A DNA stretch of 10,443 nt. Source: Verrucomicrobia bacterium UBA1731. GTDB taxonomy: Bacteria > Verrucomicrobiota > Kiritimatiellia > RFP12 > UBA1067. The notes beneath the pieces are model-generated. The model was given only the letters and a program-made list of their open reading frames with translations, did no database searches and was not told the DNA's origin. The stretch covers positions 1 to 10,443 of the forward strand of contig DCIH01000131.1 in NCBI GenBank assembly GCA_002317575.1. Direction: 5' to 3'. Of the stretch, positions 1-7,554 are shown in pieces. The position numbers were made by a program, and so were the translations under genes. Every line of letters begins with the position of its first letter. Position 1 is the stretch's first letter.

Positions 1-248
1 GCGTACGGTTGGTCCGTCGTTTGCCACCGCGCGGACAGGCATACCCATACGGCCGATCATGCACGGCCGGCCGCATCGGCGGGAGAAACTTCCATTTCAC
101 TTGCGAACACACACTTCACCCTTTATTCATCGGTGTGAGATGCGTTTTGACGGTCGAAAAATGGGTAAACTCCAGCGTTATTTGACGGCCGTTCGCAAGA
201 TGCGGCCGCGGCCAATTCTCATGCTTGCGGCAATCATGTCCGCCCCCT
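1..248. other. Intergenic region after the large gene, no supported gene
   Basis: I found no gene here that I can support. It holds the 25-bp repeat at 189-213 and two direct TTTGACGG words (146-153 and 181-188); an inverted copy lies just beyond, at 256-263 in the end of the large gene. A minus-strand frame starting at ATG 60 or 76 runs off the left edge, but neither has a ribosome binding site nor a recognisable product. No clear intrinsic terminator follows the large gene. Confidence 0.5.
189..213 (-). repeat. 25-bp palindromic repeat, intergenic copy
   Basis: Identical over 25 bp to 1454-1478 and in the same orientation, 35 bp past the stop codon of the large gene. Here the minus-strand copy is flanked by an extra CGGCCG that can pair with the CGGCCG inside the repeat, giving a longer hairpin. 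No T-run follows on the minus strand, so it does not look like an intrinsic terminator. Confidence 0.75.
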
Positions 249-3200
249 TCAAGACCCGTCAAAAATCCTGATCAGCGAATACGAGCAGTTGTTGACACGC
301 TTCATGTGCTCGACGAGCGGTTCGTAGCGCGTGTAATCGCGGCGAACAATGCCCTTGTTCGAGTCGCGGTTGGATCGGTCGGCCGCATCGTCCTCTGGAT
401 CGTTGTCCATATACTTGAACCAGTGCCAGCCGACGCAGCCCTTCGCGCGCAGGAGACCCAGCGTGAAGTTCTCGTAGAACAGGCCGCGGTCTTCCTGCGT
501 GCGTACGCGCCACCCCGCGCCCGAGCGGTTCGGAAGCCCAGAGTCCTCCCCTTTCACATAGAATTCCGTGATCATGAAGGGACGGCCGCTCCACGCCTCC
601 CAGTCGCGCATCTCGTCCTGGGATGGTTCCCAGCGGCCGTAGTGGTTCACCGAAACGACATCGCAATGCCGGCCCGCCACGCGGAACGTCGCCTCGATCT
701 CCTTTCGGATCGCCGGCAGGGAAAAGCGGCAGCCGAGGAAGAGGTGATTCGGGTCGTACTTCCTCAAAAGCCGCGCGACATGCCCGAGATAGACGTCAAG
801 CGCCTCCGGCGACAAGGGGTACTCGTTGCCGATGAAGTAACCCAGGCAATACGGATCGTCCCGGAACTCCGCCGCGCGGGAAATCTCTTCCTCGGCCGCC
901 GCAAGGAAGTTCGTGTCCGAAACAGAAGACAGCCCATACGGCTTGGGCCGTCCCTTGAGCGGATGGAAGATGACCGTATACGGAATCCGGTTCGTGGCGT
1001 CCGCCGGCGAACGAACGCGCGACCAGGCGCCGAGCGAATTGAAACCGCATGTCTTCAAAAAGGCGACTTCGTCGTTGATCCAGCGCGTGTAATCGCTCCG
1101 CCACCGCTCCTCGAAAGCCTTGCGCGTACTCTCGCTGCGACCGCTGTTCCCTGGCGAGAACGATGCCACGCCCTGGGACAGGAAGAGGTTTCCGAGCGGA
1201 TCAACGAACCACCACCGGCCGTCGATTTTCCTGACGCGGAAAAATCCGCCGACCTGTCCGGTCCCCGTCCCCATCCAGCCGCCGAAAGCATCACACGCAG
1301 GATTCGCGGCCCGTGCGGCGTCCGCAAACGCCTCCACCGTCCGCACCGCGTTTGTCGTCCACGGAGCATACAGATGCCGCCGCGCAACGACCGCGTCGAC
1401 TCCCTTGGCCGGTTTCGGCCGCAAGGCGCCGCTCTCCGCACGACGTCGAAAGACCGTTCGCAAGATGCGGCCGCGGCCGGACGAGACGCCATCTTTGTTT
1501 ATGTCGTCAAACGTCACGGGATAAACGAGATCCTTCGGCGACACGCCGTGCACGCGCAGGCCGTCCAAAACGACGCGCTTCACCGTGCAGTCCACATACG
1601 GATCGAAAATCTCCCAGTTCCCGTTCCGGCAGGACTTGGGTCCCACCGTCGCCAAGTGCGTCATCGGCCATTTGTCCGCATGGAACGTGACGTCCACGTT
1701 CTTGAAGGTGACGGATGTCAGGTTCGCGCCGAATTCGAATGCCCCGAAGTGGCCGCGCACGGGATCGGAGGTCATGTACTGGCCGATGTGGTCGATGGGC
1801 GATTCGAGATCGATCTCCATGTCCTCGAAATGCAGATTGCCGCCGGTGCCGACTTCCGCCCACTCGCGCGCGCCGCCGATTTCGTAGGGCGGCGTCTGCA
1901 AGTACATCTTGAACGTCTTGATGCCCTTCACGCGGCGGAAGATCACGTCCGAAATGACGCAGTCGACCACGTTCGAGGGCGTGTAGCGGTACTTCGCCGG
2001 CTGGATGCGGATAGCGGGATAACCCTTCCCGTCCTTCAGCTGCAGCTCCAGATCCTCGCACAGGATGAGCGACTGCGGCCCGAAATCGACGGACGAATTG
2101 AGCCAGTCGTAGGCGTTGAGCGCCACGAGGTCGTCCCCGACCTTGCCGCGCACGTCCTTGCACAAGACGCGCGTGAGGTTTCCGTTCAGATGGAGACCGT
2201 CCGCAAAGCAGTCGTCGAACCGAATGCGCGCGTAGCGGTGCGCGTTGCCGTCGCCCGCCTGCACGGCGAACGCCGAACAGCGCCGGAACGTCGCGTCCGT
2301 CACGCTCACGTGGTCGCAGTTGTTGAAGAAGAAGAGCGTGGAAACGCCAAAGAAATTGCCGTGCTTGCGCTCCTGCAAATTGAACATGCCCGTGTTGCCG
2401 TATCCGGCGCGCGACGTTTTCCAGTCCGTCCACGTGCCGCCGACGATGGCGATGTTGCGGTCGCGCGCGCCGCGCGCGATCGGCGCGAGCGTGCCGTCCT
2501 GCGCGTTCTTGTTGCGCAGCATCAGCGTGCGCGTGCCGGTCATGAGCGCAATCGTCGCGCCCTCGGCTTCGATGCGGCGGTTGGACGGCACCAAGACAGG
2601 CGCGTCGATGTAGTACGGCTCGGCGGAAGCGGGAATCGTCACGATCTCATGCTCGTCGAGCGCCTTCTGGAGCGCGGCCGTCCACACGTTCGTGCCGTTC
2701 ACGGCGGGAACGAACTCGCGGTACGCCTTGACCGAAACCCGGTCCGTCAGCTTCGCCTGCAACGCGTCGCTGCGCGCGCAGGCGCCCGCGATTTCGCGCT
2801 CGATCCACGCCGTGCCGGCGAGCGACGGCATGTCGTTGCCGGACACTTCGTCGCCATCGTACGCGAATTCCGGCGCGTAGTCGGCCTTGGGGCACCCCGC
2901 CTTCTCCCACGCGCGCCACGTCGCGAGCATGCCGTCCAGATCATCCACCAGCGGGAAATCGACACCCGTAGACATGAGCCCCGGCAGCTTCTCGGGATCG
3001 GAGAGCCAGAAATATGTGAACCTGCCGCCCGCGTCGCGGAAGCGTTTCGCTTCCGGCGGCGTCAACGCGCAGCAATGCGGCTGCGCGAAATCGTAGCGGT
3101 TGGTGATGGCGAGCGTCACGTAGTCCGTCAGTTCACCGTCCTTCCACGGACGCCACGGTCCCGTCATGAGGCAGGTCTTCACCTCGGGCACGGCCGCGCG

Positions 3201-4601
3201 CGCCTCCTGGACGCCCTTGTCCGCGGACGCGACGAACGCCTGATGGAGCCGTCCCTTTGCCTTCAGCTTGCGCGCGACCTCGTCGCAGGCGCCCGCCTTG
3301 CAGTGAATGTTGAGCCAGACGCCGGACTTCGGGAAACAGTCAACCGCCTCGTCGAACGTGGGAATCTTCGTGCCCGCGAACGCGGGATCCTTTTTGACGC
3401 CCGCGTCGAGCGACCGCAGATACTCGAAGGAAAGACGTTCGACGAAACCCGTGCCCGTGGTGGTGCGGTTCACGGTCGCGTCGTGCATCACCACGAGCTC
3501 GCCCGTCTTGCAGCGCCACACGTCGAACTCCACCATCGCCGCGCCTTTCGCGACGGCGTGCTCGAACCCGATCACGGTGTTCTCGGGAAACGCCGAGCGG
3601 TCGCCGCGGTGCGCGCAGAGACCCCGTTTGGGCATGGGCGTCAAGGCGGTCAATGCGGACGGCAACCCTTCTTCGCGCGCCTGCCGGCGATACTCCTCCG
3701 GCATGAGCGGCACGCAGCCGGAATCGCGCGCGACGGCGCGGAACGTCTCGAGCCAGTACGCAGGCAGCGCCGAGAGATGGTAGTCGTAGCGCAGATACAG
3801 CTCCGTGTTCATGATGCGCTCGTTTTCGGCGCGGGACGCCTCCAAGTGGCGCCGCCACATCTCGTTCAGACGAAAGAAGTTCTTCGGCGTCCTTTCGGAA
3901 AGCACCAAACGCACCGCGCCGACGAAATACGGCTCGAGAACCTCGGCGTAGCCCCGGTCGGTGAAATGCGTGCAGTCGCCCGCATACGCCGGCATCCACA
4001 ACTTGCCCGTTTCGGGGTCGAGCAGATGCGCGGAGAAATCGAACCAGAACACGTGTTCGCAGTCGCCGAGACCGCGCGCAAGTTTGTTCACCGTGGCGAT
4101 GTAGGGAAGCGGACGCTTCACATACGGAATCGCGCGCGGCGGAATGGCGAAGAGCACGATCTTCGCCTCGGGCGCGGTCGTGCGGACGACGCCGACGAGA
4201 TTGGAGATGCCGGCGTAGACGTCTTCCGCCGTCAAATGGTCGCGACCGAGGTTATTCGTGCCGATCATGATCGTCACGGCGCTCGGCGGATTCGTCTTCA
4301 CGAGTTCCGACATGTCGTTGAAACGCCACAGCACCTGTTCGATGCGGTCGCCGCAGATGCCCGCGTTCACCATGTTTCCGAGCTTCGCGCGCAGGTTCTC
4401 GAACGCTTTTCCGCGCCAGTTGTCCGTAAGCGAATCGCCCAAGAGCAGCACGGGGCCAGGACCCGCTTTCGCGTAGGCCGCCTTGATGCTCTGGTGCTTT
4501 CCGCCGGCGCGCGGACACGGCGTCAGGGTGACATTCGCCGAGGCGGCAACCGCCGCGCACGCGAGAAATGCAAAAAACAGCACGGACAATGATCTTTTCA
4601 T
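249..4601 (-). CDS. Secreted four-domain enzyme: SGNH esterase, GDPD, beta-helix, GH50-like
   Basis: This 1450-residue exported protein has a signal peptide (1-22). Residues 30-235 are an SGNH esterase: GDSLTD (Ser57), ICGD (82-85), GTNN (114-117), and Asp209/His212 in GDCTH. A helical spacer leads to a glycerophosphodiester phosphodiesterase domain at 327-560, with HRG (331-333), PENT (339-342), the acid pair Glu358/Asp360 and His373. Residues 615-1035 are a pectate-lyase/GH28-like beta-helix with DGLHLNG (801-807) and GDDLVALNAYDW (822-833). A basic, repeat-derived linker (1042-1075) precedes a TIM barrel (1105-1440) like GH50/agarase-type enzymes: WFVDPLGNLFLSQGV (1131-1145), acid/base candidate Glu1260 in GNE, nucleophile candidate Glu1346 in ITEF. 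All four modules keep their key residues, so it looks like a complete glycan-processing machine: deesterify, cut a phosphodiester, cut the backbone. The substrate is unknown. It has its own promoter 6 nt upstream of ATG. Domain calls are strong; linked action is inference. Confidence 0.88.
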   Translation of the reverse strand: MKRSLSVLFFAFLACAAVAASANVTLTPCPRAGGKHQSIKAAYAKAGPGPVLLLGDSLTDNWRGKAFENLRAKLGNMVNAGICGDRIEQVLWRFNDMSELVKTNPPSAVTIMIGTNNLGRDHLTAEDVYAGISNLVGVVRTTAPEAKIVLFAIPPRAIPYVKRPLPYIATVNKLARGLGDCEHVFWFDFSAHLLDPETGKLWMPAYAGDCTHFTDRGYAEVLEPYFVGAVRLVLSERTPKNFFRLNEMWRRHLEASRAENERIMNTELYLRYDYHLSALPAYWLETFRAVARDSGCVPLMPEEYRRQAREEGLPSALTALTPMPKRGLCAHRGDRSAFPENTVIGFEHAVAKGAAMVEFDVWRCKTGELVVMHDATVNRTTTGTGFVERLSFEYLRSLDAGVKKDPAFAGTKIPTFDEAVDCFPKSGVWLNIHCKAGACDEVARKLKAKGRLHQAFVASADKGVQEARAAVPEVKTCLMTGPWRPWKDGELTDYVTLAITNRYDFAQPHCCALTPPEAKRFRDAGGRFTYFWLSDPEKLPGLMSTGVDFPLVDDLDGMLATWRAWEKAGCPKADYAPEFAYDGDEVSGNDMPSLAGTAWIEREIAGACARSDALQAKLTDRVSVKAYREFVPAVNGTNVWTAALQKALDEHEIVTIPASAEPYYIDAPVLVPSNRRIEAEGATIALMTGTRTLMLRNKNAQDGTLAPIARGARDRNIAIVGGTWTDWKTSRAGYGNTGMFNLQERKHGNFFGVSTLFFFNNCDHVSVTDATFRRCSAFAVQAGDGNAHRYARIRFDDCFADGLHLNGNLTRVLCKDVRGKVGDDLVALNAYDWLNSSVDFGPQSLILCEDLELQLKDGKGYPAIRIQPAKYRYTPSNVVDCVISDVIFRRVKGIKTFKMYLQTPPYEIGGAREWAEVGTGGNLHFEDMEIDLESPIDHIGQYMTSDPVRGHFGAFEFGANLTSVTFKNVDVTFHADKWPMTHLATVGPKSCRNGNWEIFDPYVDCTVKRVVLDGLRVHGVSPKDLVYPVTFDDINKDGVSSGRGRILRTVFRRRAESGALRPKPAKGVDAVVARRHLYAPWTTNAVRTVEAFADAARAANPACDAFGGWMGTGTGQVGGFFRVRKIDGRWWFVDPLGNLFLSQGVASFSPGNSGRSESTRKAFEERWRSDYTRWINDEVAFLKTCGFNSLGAWSRVRSPADATNRIPYTVIFHPLKGRPKPYGLSSVSDTNFLAAAEEEISRAAEFRDDPYCLGYFIGNEYPLSPEALDVYLGHVARLLRKYDPNHLFLGCRFSLPAIRKEIEATFRVAGRHCDVVSVNHYGRWEPSQDEMRDWEAWSGRPFMITEFYVKGEDSGLPNRSGAGWRVRTQEDRGLFYENFTLGLLRAKGCVGWHWFKYMDNDPEDDAADRSNRDSNKGIVRRDYTRYEPLVEHMKRVNNCSYSLIRIFDGS
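1454..1478 (-). repeat. 25-bp palindromic repeat, copy inside the large gene
   Basis: An exact 25-bp match to 189-213. On the plus strand it reads CCGTTCGCAAGATG followed by CGGCCGCGGCC. It contains the palindrome GGCCGCGGCC and a small hairpin (CGCA-TCT-TGCG on the minus strand). It lies in frame and encodes GRGRILRT (residues 1042-1049) at the joint between the beta-helix and TIM-barrel domains. Confidence 0.75.
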
Positions 4602-4607
4602 GGTGGC

Positions 4608-4637
4608 ATTATAATGCAGCTGCGGACGCCATGTAAA
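4608..4637 (-). promoter_or_regulatory. Sigma-70-type promoter, predicted leaderless
   Basis: In the 53-nt gap before the large gene the minus strand carries TTTACA (4637-4632, five of six to the -35 consensus), an 18-nt spacer, and a perfect TATAAT (4613-4608). Only GCCACC separates the -10 box from ATG at 4601, so with the usual distance transcription would begin on the A of the start codon. No Shine-Dalgarno motif is present in the gap, which agrees with a leaderless mRNA. Confidence 0.6.
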
Positions 4638-4654
4638 ACATCGGCGCGACTGTC

Positions 4655-5818
4655 CTACCTACGCGCCTCTGGCAGGGCGGCGAGTTTGGCGGCGTCCTGG
4701 GCCATATTGGCGCCGCGCTCCGCGCGCACGTTCCGCCAAATGAGATTTTTGCCGTTTCCCTCGTAGAGTTTTTCGACATTGGCCGCGCCGGTGAATGTAC
4801 AGTCGCACACGGTGAGGGGGTGGCCCGAATGGACGATCGCCGTCGACTTCCTGAGTCCCATACGCGGATTGTTGAAGAAGCCGCTCGCGGTGATCAGGAC
4901 GTTCCCGCCCTGGACGTTGTAACCGATCGTCGCGGTGTCGGCGTAACAGCCGTCGTACACGCCGCCCCAGCTGCGGATGTCGAACGCAATCGAATTCTCG
5001 AGCATCTCGGGAACACCCTTCGCGAGCAGCGCCTTCTCCGCTGCCGCGTCGAACTTGCCGGCCTGGACGAGTTTCTTGTTCATCGCGTAGAAATCGCTCC
5101 ATTCCTTGAAATCCATGCCCTTCGGCGGCACGGTGCCGCCCCACACGTGGCAGCGGGTGAACCGGTTCGCGCCGCCGCAGTCGCGGATGGACACCGTGTA
5201 GTCCACCACGATGCAGTCGGTGAAGTGGCAGTCGGCGCACTGACACTCGATGCCCACGTTGCCCGCGAGGCCGGACATCGTGGTCTTGCAGTAGATGTTC
5301 TCGGCGACGAGTTCGTAGAGATGTCCGCCCGTTTCGCGCGTCACGCACAGCCCCGTGCGCTTGCCGTTGTGAAGCACCACGTCGCGCAGCGTGAAGTGGT
5401 GCGAGTTCGCGAGCGCGAGACAGCTTGCCAGCCCGCGTCCGTCGATGTCGCCGCCCTTGATGAAAAGCCCCTGGTTGTCGTAGATGCGGCCATCCGGCTC
5501 GTACACGGAAAGCGCGTGGTAGTCGGCGGCACCGTCCCAGAAGAGCACGTAGGGCATGGGCTTGACGGCCACCAGATGCGCGGCGGGATGCATCAGCAGC
5601 GAACAGTGGTTCGTCACCTTGAGCATGGCGGCGATTTCATACTCGCCCTTCGGCACGGCGAGCACGCCGTTCGGCGCCGCGGCCACCGCGCGCATGAAGC
5701 GCGGCGCGTCGTCCGTCTCGCCCGCAAGCCGCGGAAAATCCTTCAGGTTGACATCCTCGATGCCCGCAAAAACCGACAACGCGGCAAACCCGCATGCGAC
5801 AGCAACGCAAAACTTCAT
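4655..5818 (-). CDS. Secreted right-handed beta-helix protein, pectate-lyase-3-like
   Basis: This 387-residue exported protein has a signal peptide (1-18, cleavage likely after VFA). Residues 26-62 resemble the start of pectate-lyase-3/tailspike-like folds (DFPRLAGETDDAPRF, then VLAVPKGEYEI), and residues 115-365 show the short periodic strands of a parallel beta-helix, e.g. GGDIDGRG (122-129). Seven cysteines cluster in residues 177-223 on successive turns (YC, CQCADC, DC, RDC, RC), possibly a stacked ladder. Residues 231-275 are a helical, Lys-rich insert that interrupts the helix between turns. No single catalytic motif is secure, so it may be a polysaccharide lyase, a glycoside hydrolase or a binding protein. 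It is translationally coupled to the heparinase-like lyase, and its own C-terminus ends in a short Ala-rich helix. The beta-helix fold is well supported, the activity is not. Confidence 0.8.
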   Translation of the reverse strand: MKFCVAVACGFAALSVFAGIEDVNLKDFPRLAGETDDAPRFMRAVAAAPNGVLAVPKGEYEIAAMLKVTNHCSLLMHPAAHLVAVKPMPYVLFWDGAADYHALSVYEPDGRIYDNQGLFIKGGDIDGRGLASCLALANSHHFTLRDVVLHNGKRTGLCVTRETGGHLYELVAENIYCKTTMSGLAGNVGIECQCADCHFTDCIVVDYTVSIRDCGGANRFTRCHVWGGTVPPKGMDFKEWSDFYAMNKKLVQAGKFDAAAEKALLAKGVPEMLENSIAFDIRSWGGVYDGCYADTATIGYNVQGGNVLITASGFFNNPRMGLRKSTAIVHSGHPLTVCDCTFTGAANVEKLYEGNGKNLIWRNVRAERGANMAQDAAKLAALPEARR

Positions 5819-5819
5819 G

Positions 5820-7538
5820 TCATTCCTTTCCGGCCGGCACGGCCTTGAGCGTGATGATGAACCGGCGATCCTTACAGCGCGGCGCCGACACGAACACCGT
5901 CGTCGCGGGATGGACCGTCAGATCGTTTCGGCCCACGAACCACCCCGCGAGCGCGGGCGTGCGCTGGCCCGTCGCCGTACGGATCGTACCGCCCTCGACG
6001 ACTTTGAGCGCGAGATCCCATTTGCGCCCGAAGCGCGCGCGCAGCGCCGTCCCCTCCGCGGACACGACGACGTTCGTGGTGTCGAGCTGGAACAGCAGTG
6101 CGTACGCGTGCTCCGCGCCGTCCGCGGACGCGACGTCGTCCGTAACCGTCACCGAATCGGCAACCTTGTCGAACACGATCTGGCGCATGTGCGTCGCGAG
6201 CTTCAGCATGCCCGGACCGAACCCCTGGTCGTAGACGCCATACGCCGAATCGCGCAGCGGCGTCGTCGTCCAACCGGCCTCGATCGGCTTGTCCACGCGC
6301 CGCGGCTGGTCGCGGCACTGCACCAATCCGTCCACGGCCAGCACGTTATGGTCGAACCCGTTCACGGCGTAAACACGCTCCTGCGAATCATCGTACTGTC
6401 CGCCGCCGTCGTCGCAGACGAGTTCCTGGTCGCCCTTCCAGAACGTGAACGTGAGCTTGTCGTGGTGGAAGTGCGCCATGCCGAGCGGACCGACGTCGAA
6501 GCACAGGTAGGTCGCGTCCGCGTCCCAGCCCGAGCGCATGGCGGCGAAACCGGCCCACGGCAAAAAGCGCGACGCCGTCGCGCCTTCGGGCGCGCGTCCT
6601 TCCGCGCGGCGGGAGACGACCCACGCGAAATCGGCGCGGTTCGTGAAAAACGGCGCCAAGCGGCCCACCATTTTGTCCGCATGCATCGTGAAGCAGTCGT
6701 TGAAGCGCGGCTGCACGAGCGCCGGCGTGGTGAGCGCGACGACCGACTCCGCCATCTTCTCGAGCTGACCCCGGAAGTAGGGCGGCAACTCGTTCTCGAA
6801 GCCGGTCTCCCGGGCGCGCGCATACAACTGCGCGGCGCAGGCGATCGCCACGGAATGGTAATCGGGCGAGAGCTCGTACTGCATGCCGTCCGGCAAGATC
6901 TGCGCGCGGATCGCTTCCGCGAGCGCCGCCGCCGATTCCTTGCGCATCGTCGCGCTCTCGGGCAGTTCGGGGAAGTCGGATGCGAAGGTGTAGACGCCGT
7001 TCATCTCCATGAGCAGCCAGTTGCCGACGCCCGACCGGTGCTTGAGCAGGTGCCGCGCCTGCGCGAGCGCCGACGCCTTGAAGCGTTCCTTGAGCGCCGG
7101 CGTGAACGCAGGGGACGGCGCGAACGCGCGCCACGCCACATGCCACGAACCCATGAGACGCAACCCCTCCTCGATCGTGCGCCAGGGGCTGCCCACGCCG
7201 TTGTACCCCTTCTCGGGCGGCGTGCCGCACTGGTCGAGCCAGCCCTCGAGTTGACGCGCGAACGCCTGCGCGTACCGTTCGTCGCGGGTCTCCGCGTACG
7301 CGTCGGCGAGCGTCTTCCAGAACGACATGCGGTTGAGCTGCCACGTCCATTCGGGATTGAACGGACCTTTCGCCGAGGTGGGGTTGAAGAGCCAATCGAT
7401 GCGGCCTTCCGGAAACGCATGCGGCACAGAGACCTCGCACACCTCGCCGCGCGCAAACCGGTCCGCGGCCGACTTGTCGAAGGCGAAAACGGGAAACGCG
7501 ACGCAAGCGGACAACAACAGAAGAGAAATCGTTTTCAT
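5820..7538 (-). CDS. Secreted heparinase II/III-like polysaccharide lyase
   Basis: This 572-residue exported protein has a signal peptide (residues 1-19, Lys followed by a Leu-rich core, cleavage probably after VFA). Residues 45-290 form the alpha/alpha-toroid seen in heparinase II/III N-terminal domains, with GNWLLMEMNG (172-181; the Asn-Trp region is usually catalytic) and DGMQYELSPDYHSVA (217-231), which carries the Tyr/His signature. Residues 325-500 match the heparinase II/III beta-sandwich, with AHFHHDKLTF (355-364) in place of the usual GHGHxD-type motif, followed by a two-layer sandwich tail. Family members (PL12, PL15, PL17, PL21 type) cut uronate-containing glycans such as heparan sulfate or alginate by beta-elimination; I cannot pick the substrate. 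The start lies 16 nt after the aldolase stop without a clear Shine-Dalgarno motif. The gene ends 1 nt before the next start. The family call is strong. Confidence 0.9.
   Translation of the reverse strand: MKTISLLLLSACVAFPVFAFDKSAADRFARGEVCEVSVPHAFPEGRIDWLFNPTSAKGPFNPEWTWQLNRMSFWKTLADAYAETRDERYAQAFARQLEGWLDQCGTPPEKGYNGVGSPWRTIEEGLRLMGSWHVAWRAFAPSPAFTPALKERFKASALAQARHLLKHRSGVGNWLLMEMNGVYTFASDFPELPESATMRKESAAALAEAIRAQILPDGMQYELSPDYHSVAIACAAQLYARARETGFENELPPYFRGQLEKMAESVVALTTPALVQPRFNDCFTMHADKMVGRLAPFFTNRADFAWVVSRRAEGRAPEGATASRFLPWAGFAAMRSGWDADATYLCFDVGPLGMAHFHHDKLTFTFWKGDQELVCDDGGGQYDDSQERVYAVNGFDHNVLAVDGLVQCRDQPRRVDKPIEAGWTTTPLRDSAYGVYDQGFGPGMLKLATHMRQIVFDKVADSVTVTDDVASADGAEHAYALLFQLDTTNVVVSAEGTALRARFGRKWDLALKVVEGGTIRTATGQRTPALAGWFVGRNDLTVHPATTVFVSAPRCKDRRFIITLKAVPAGKE
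5824..5829 (-). promoter_or_regulatory. Ribosome binding site for the beta-helix gene, inside the lyase gene end
   Basis: Minus-strand AAAGGA lies 5 nt before ATG at 5818 and is embedded in the last codons of the lyase (Gly-Lys-Glu), with the lyase TGA between it and the start. This arrangement predicts tight translational coupling of the two secreted proteins. Confidence 0.65.
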
Positions 7539-7554
7539 GGTTGAGGATCTTGCT

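Noticed and set aside
1..96. Possible start of a downstream gene on the minus strand (ATG at 60 or 76)
   Set aside because: Only 20-25 codons are visible before the window edge, with no ribosome binding site and no recognisable sequence.
189..248. Intrinsic terminator after the large gene
   Set aside because: A GC-rich hairpin can form from the repeat but no T-run follows it on the minus strand.
59..271. A 70-codon plus-strand frame spanning the intergenic region
   Set aside because: It overlaps the end of the large gene and includes the 25-bp repeat; its product is basic, low in complexity and unrecognised.
225..4592. A 1455-codon open frame on the plus strand
   Set aside because: It is the codon-aligned antisense of the large multi-domain gene; its Arg/Val/His-rich product matches no fold I know and its openness follows from missing TTA, CTA and TCA codons in the sense gene.
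4820..5848. A 342-codon open frame on the plus strand
   Set aside because: Antisense shadow of the beta-helix gene; it has no recognisable motif and the same composition as the other shadows.
5556..7544. A 662-codon open frame on the plus strand
   Set aside because: Antisense shadow of the heparinase-like lyase gene in the aligned frame, with shadow-type composition and no recognisable motif.
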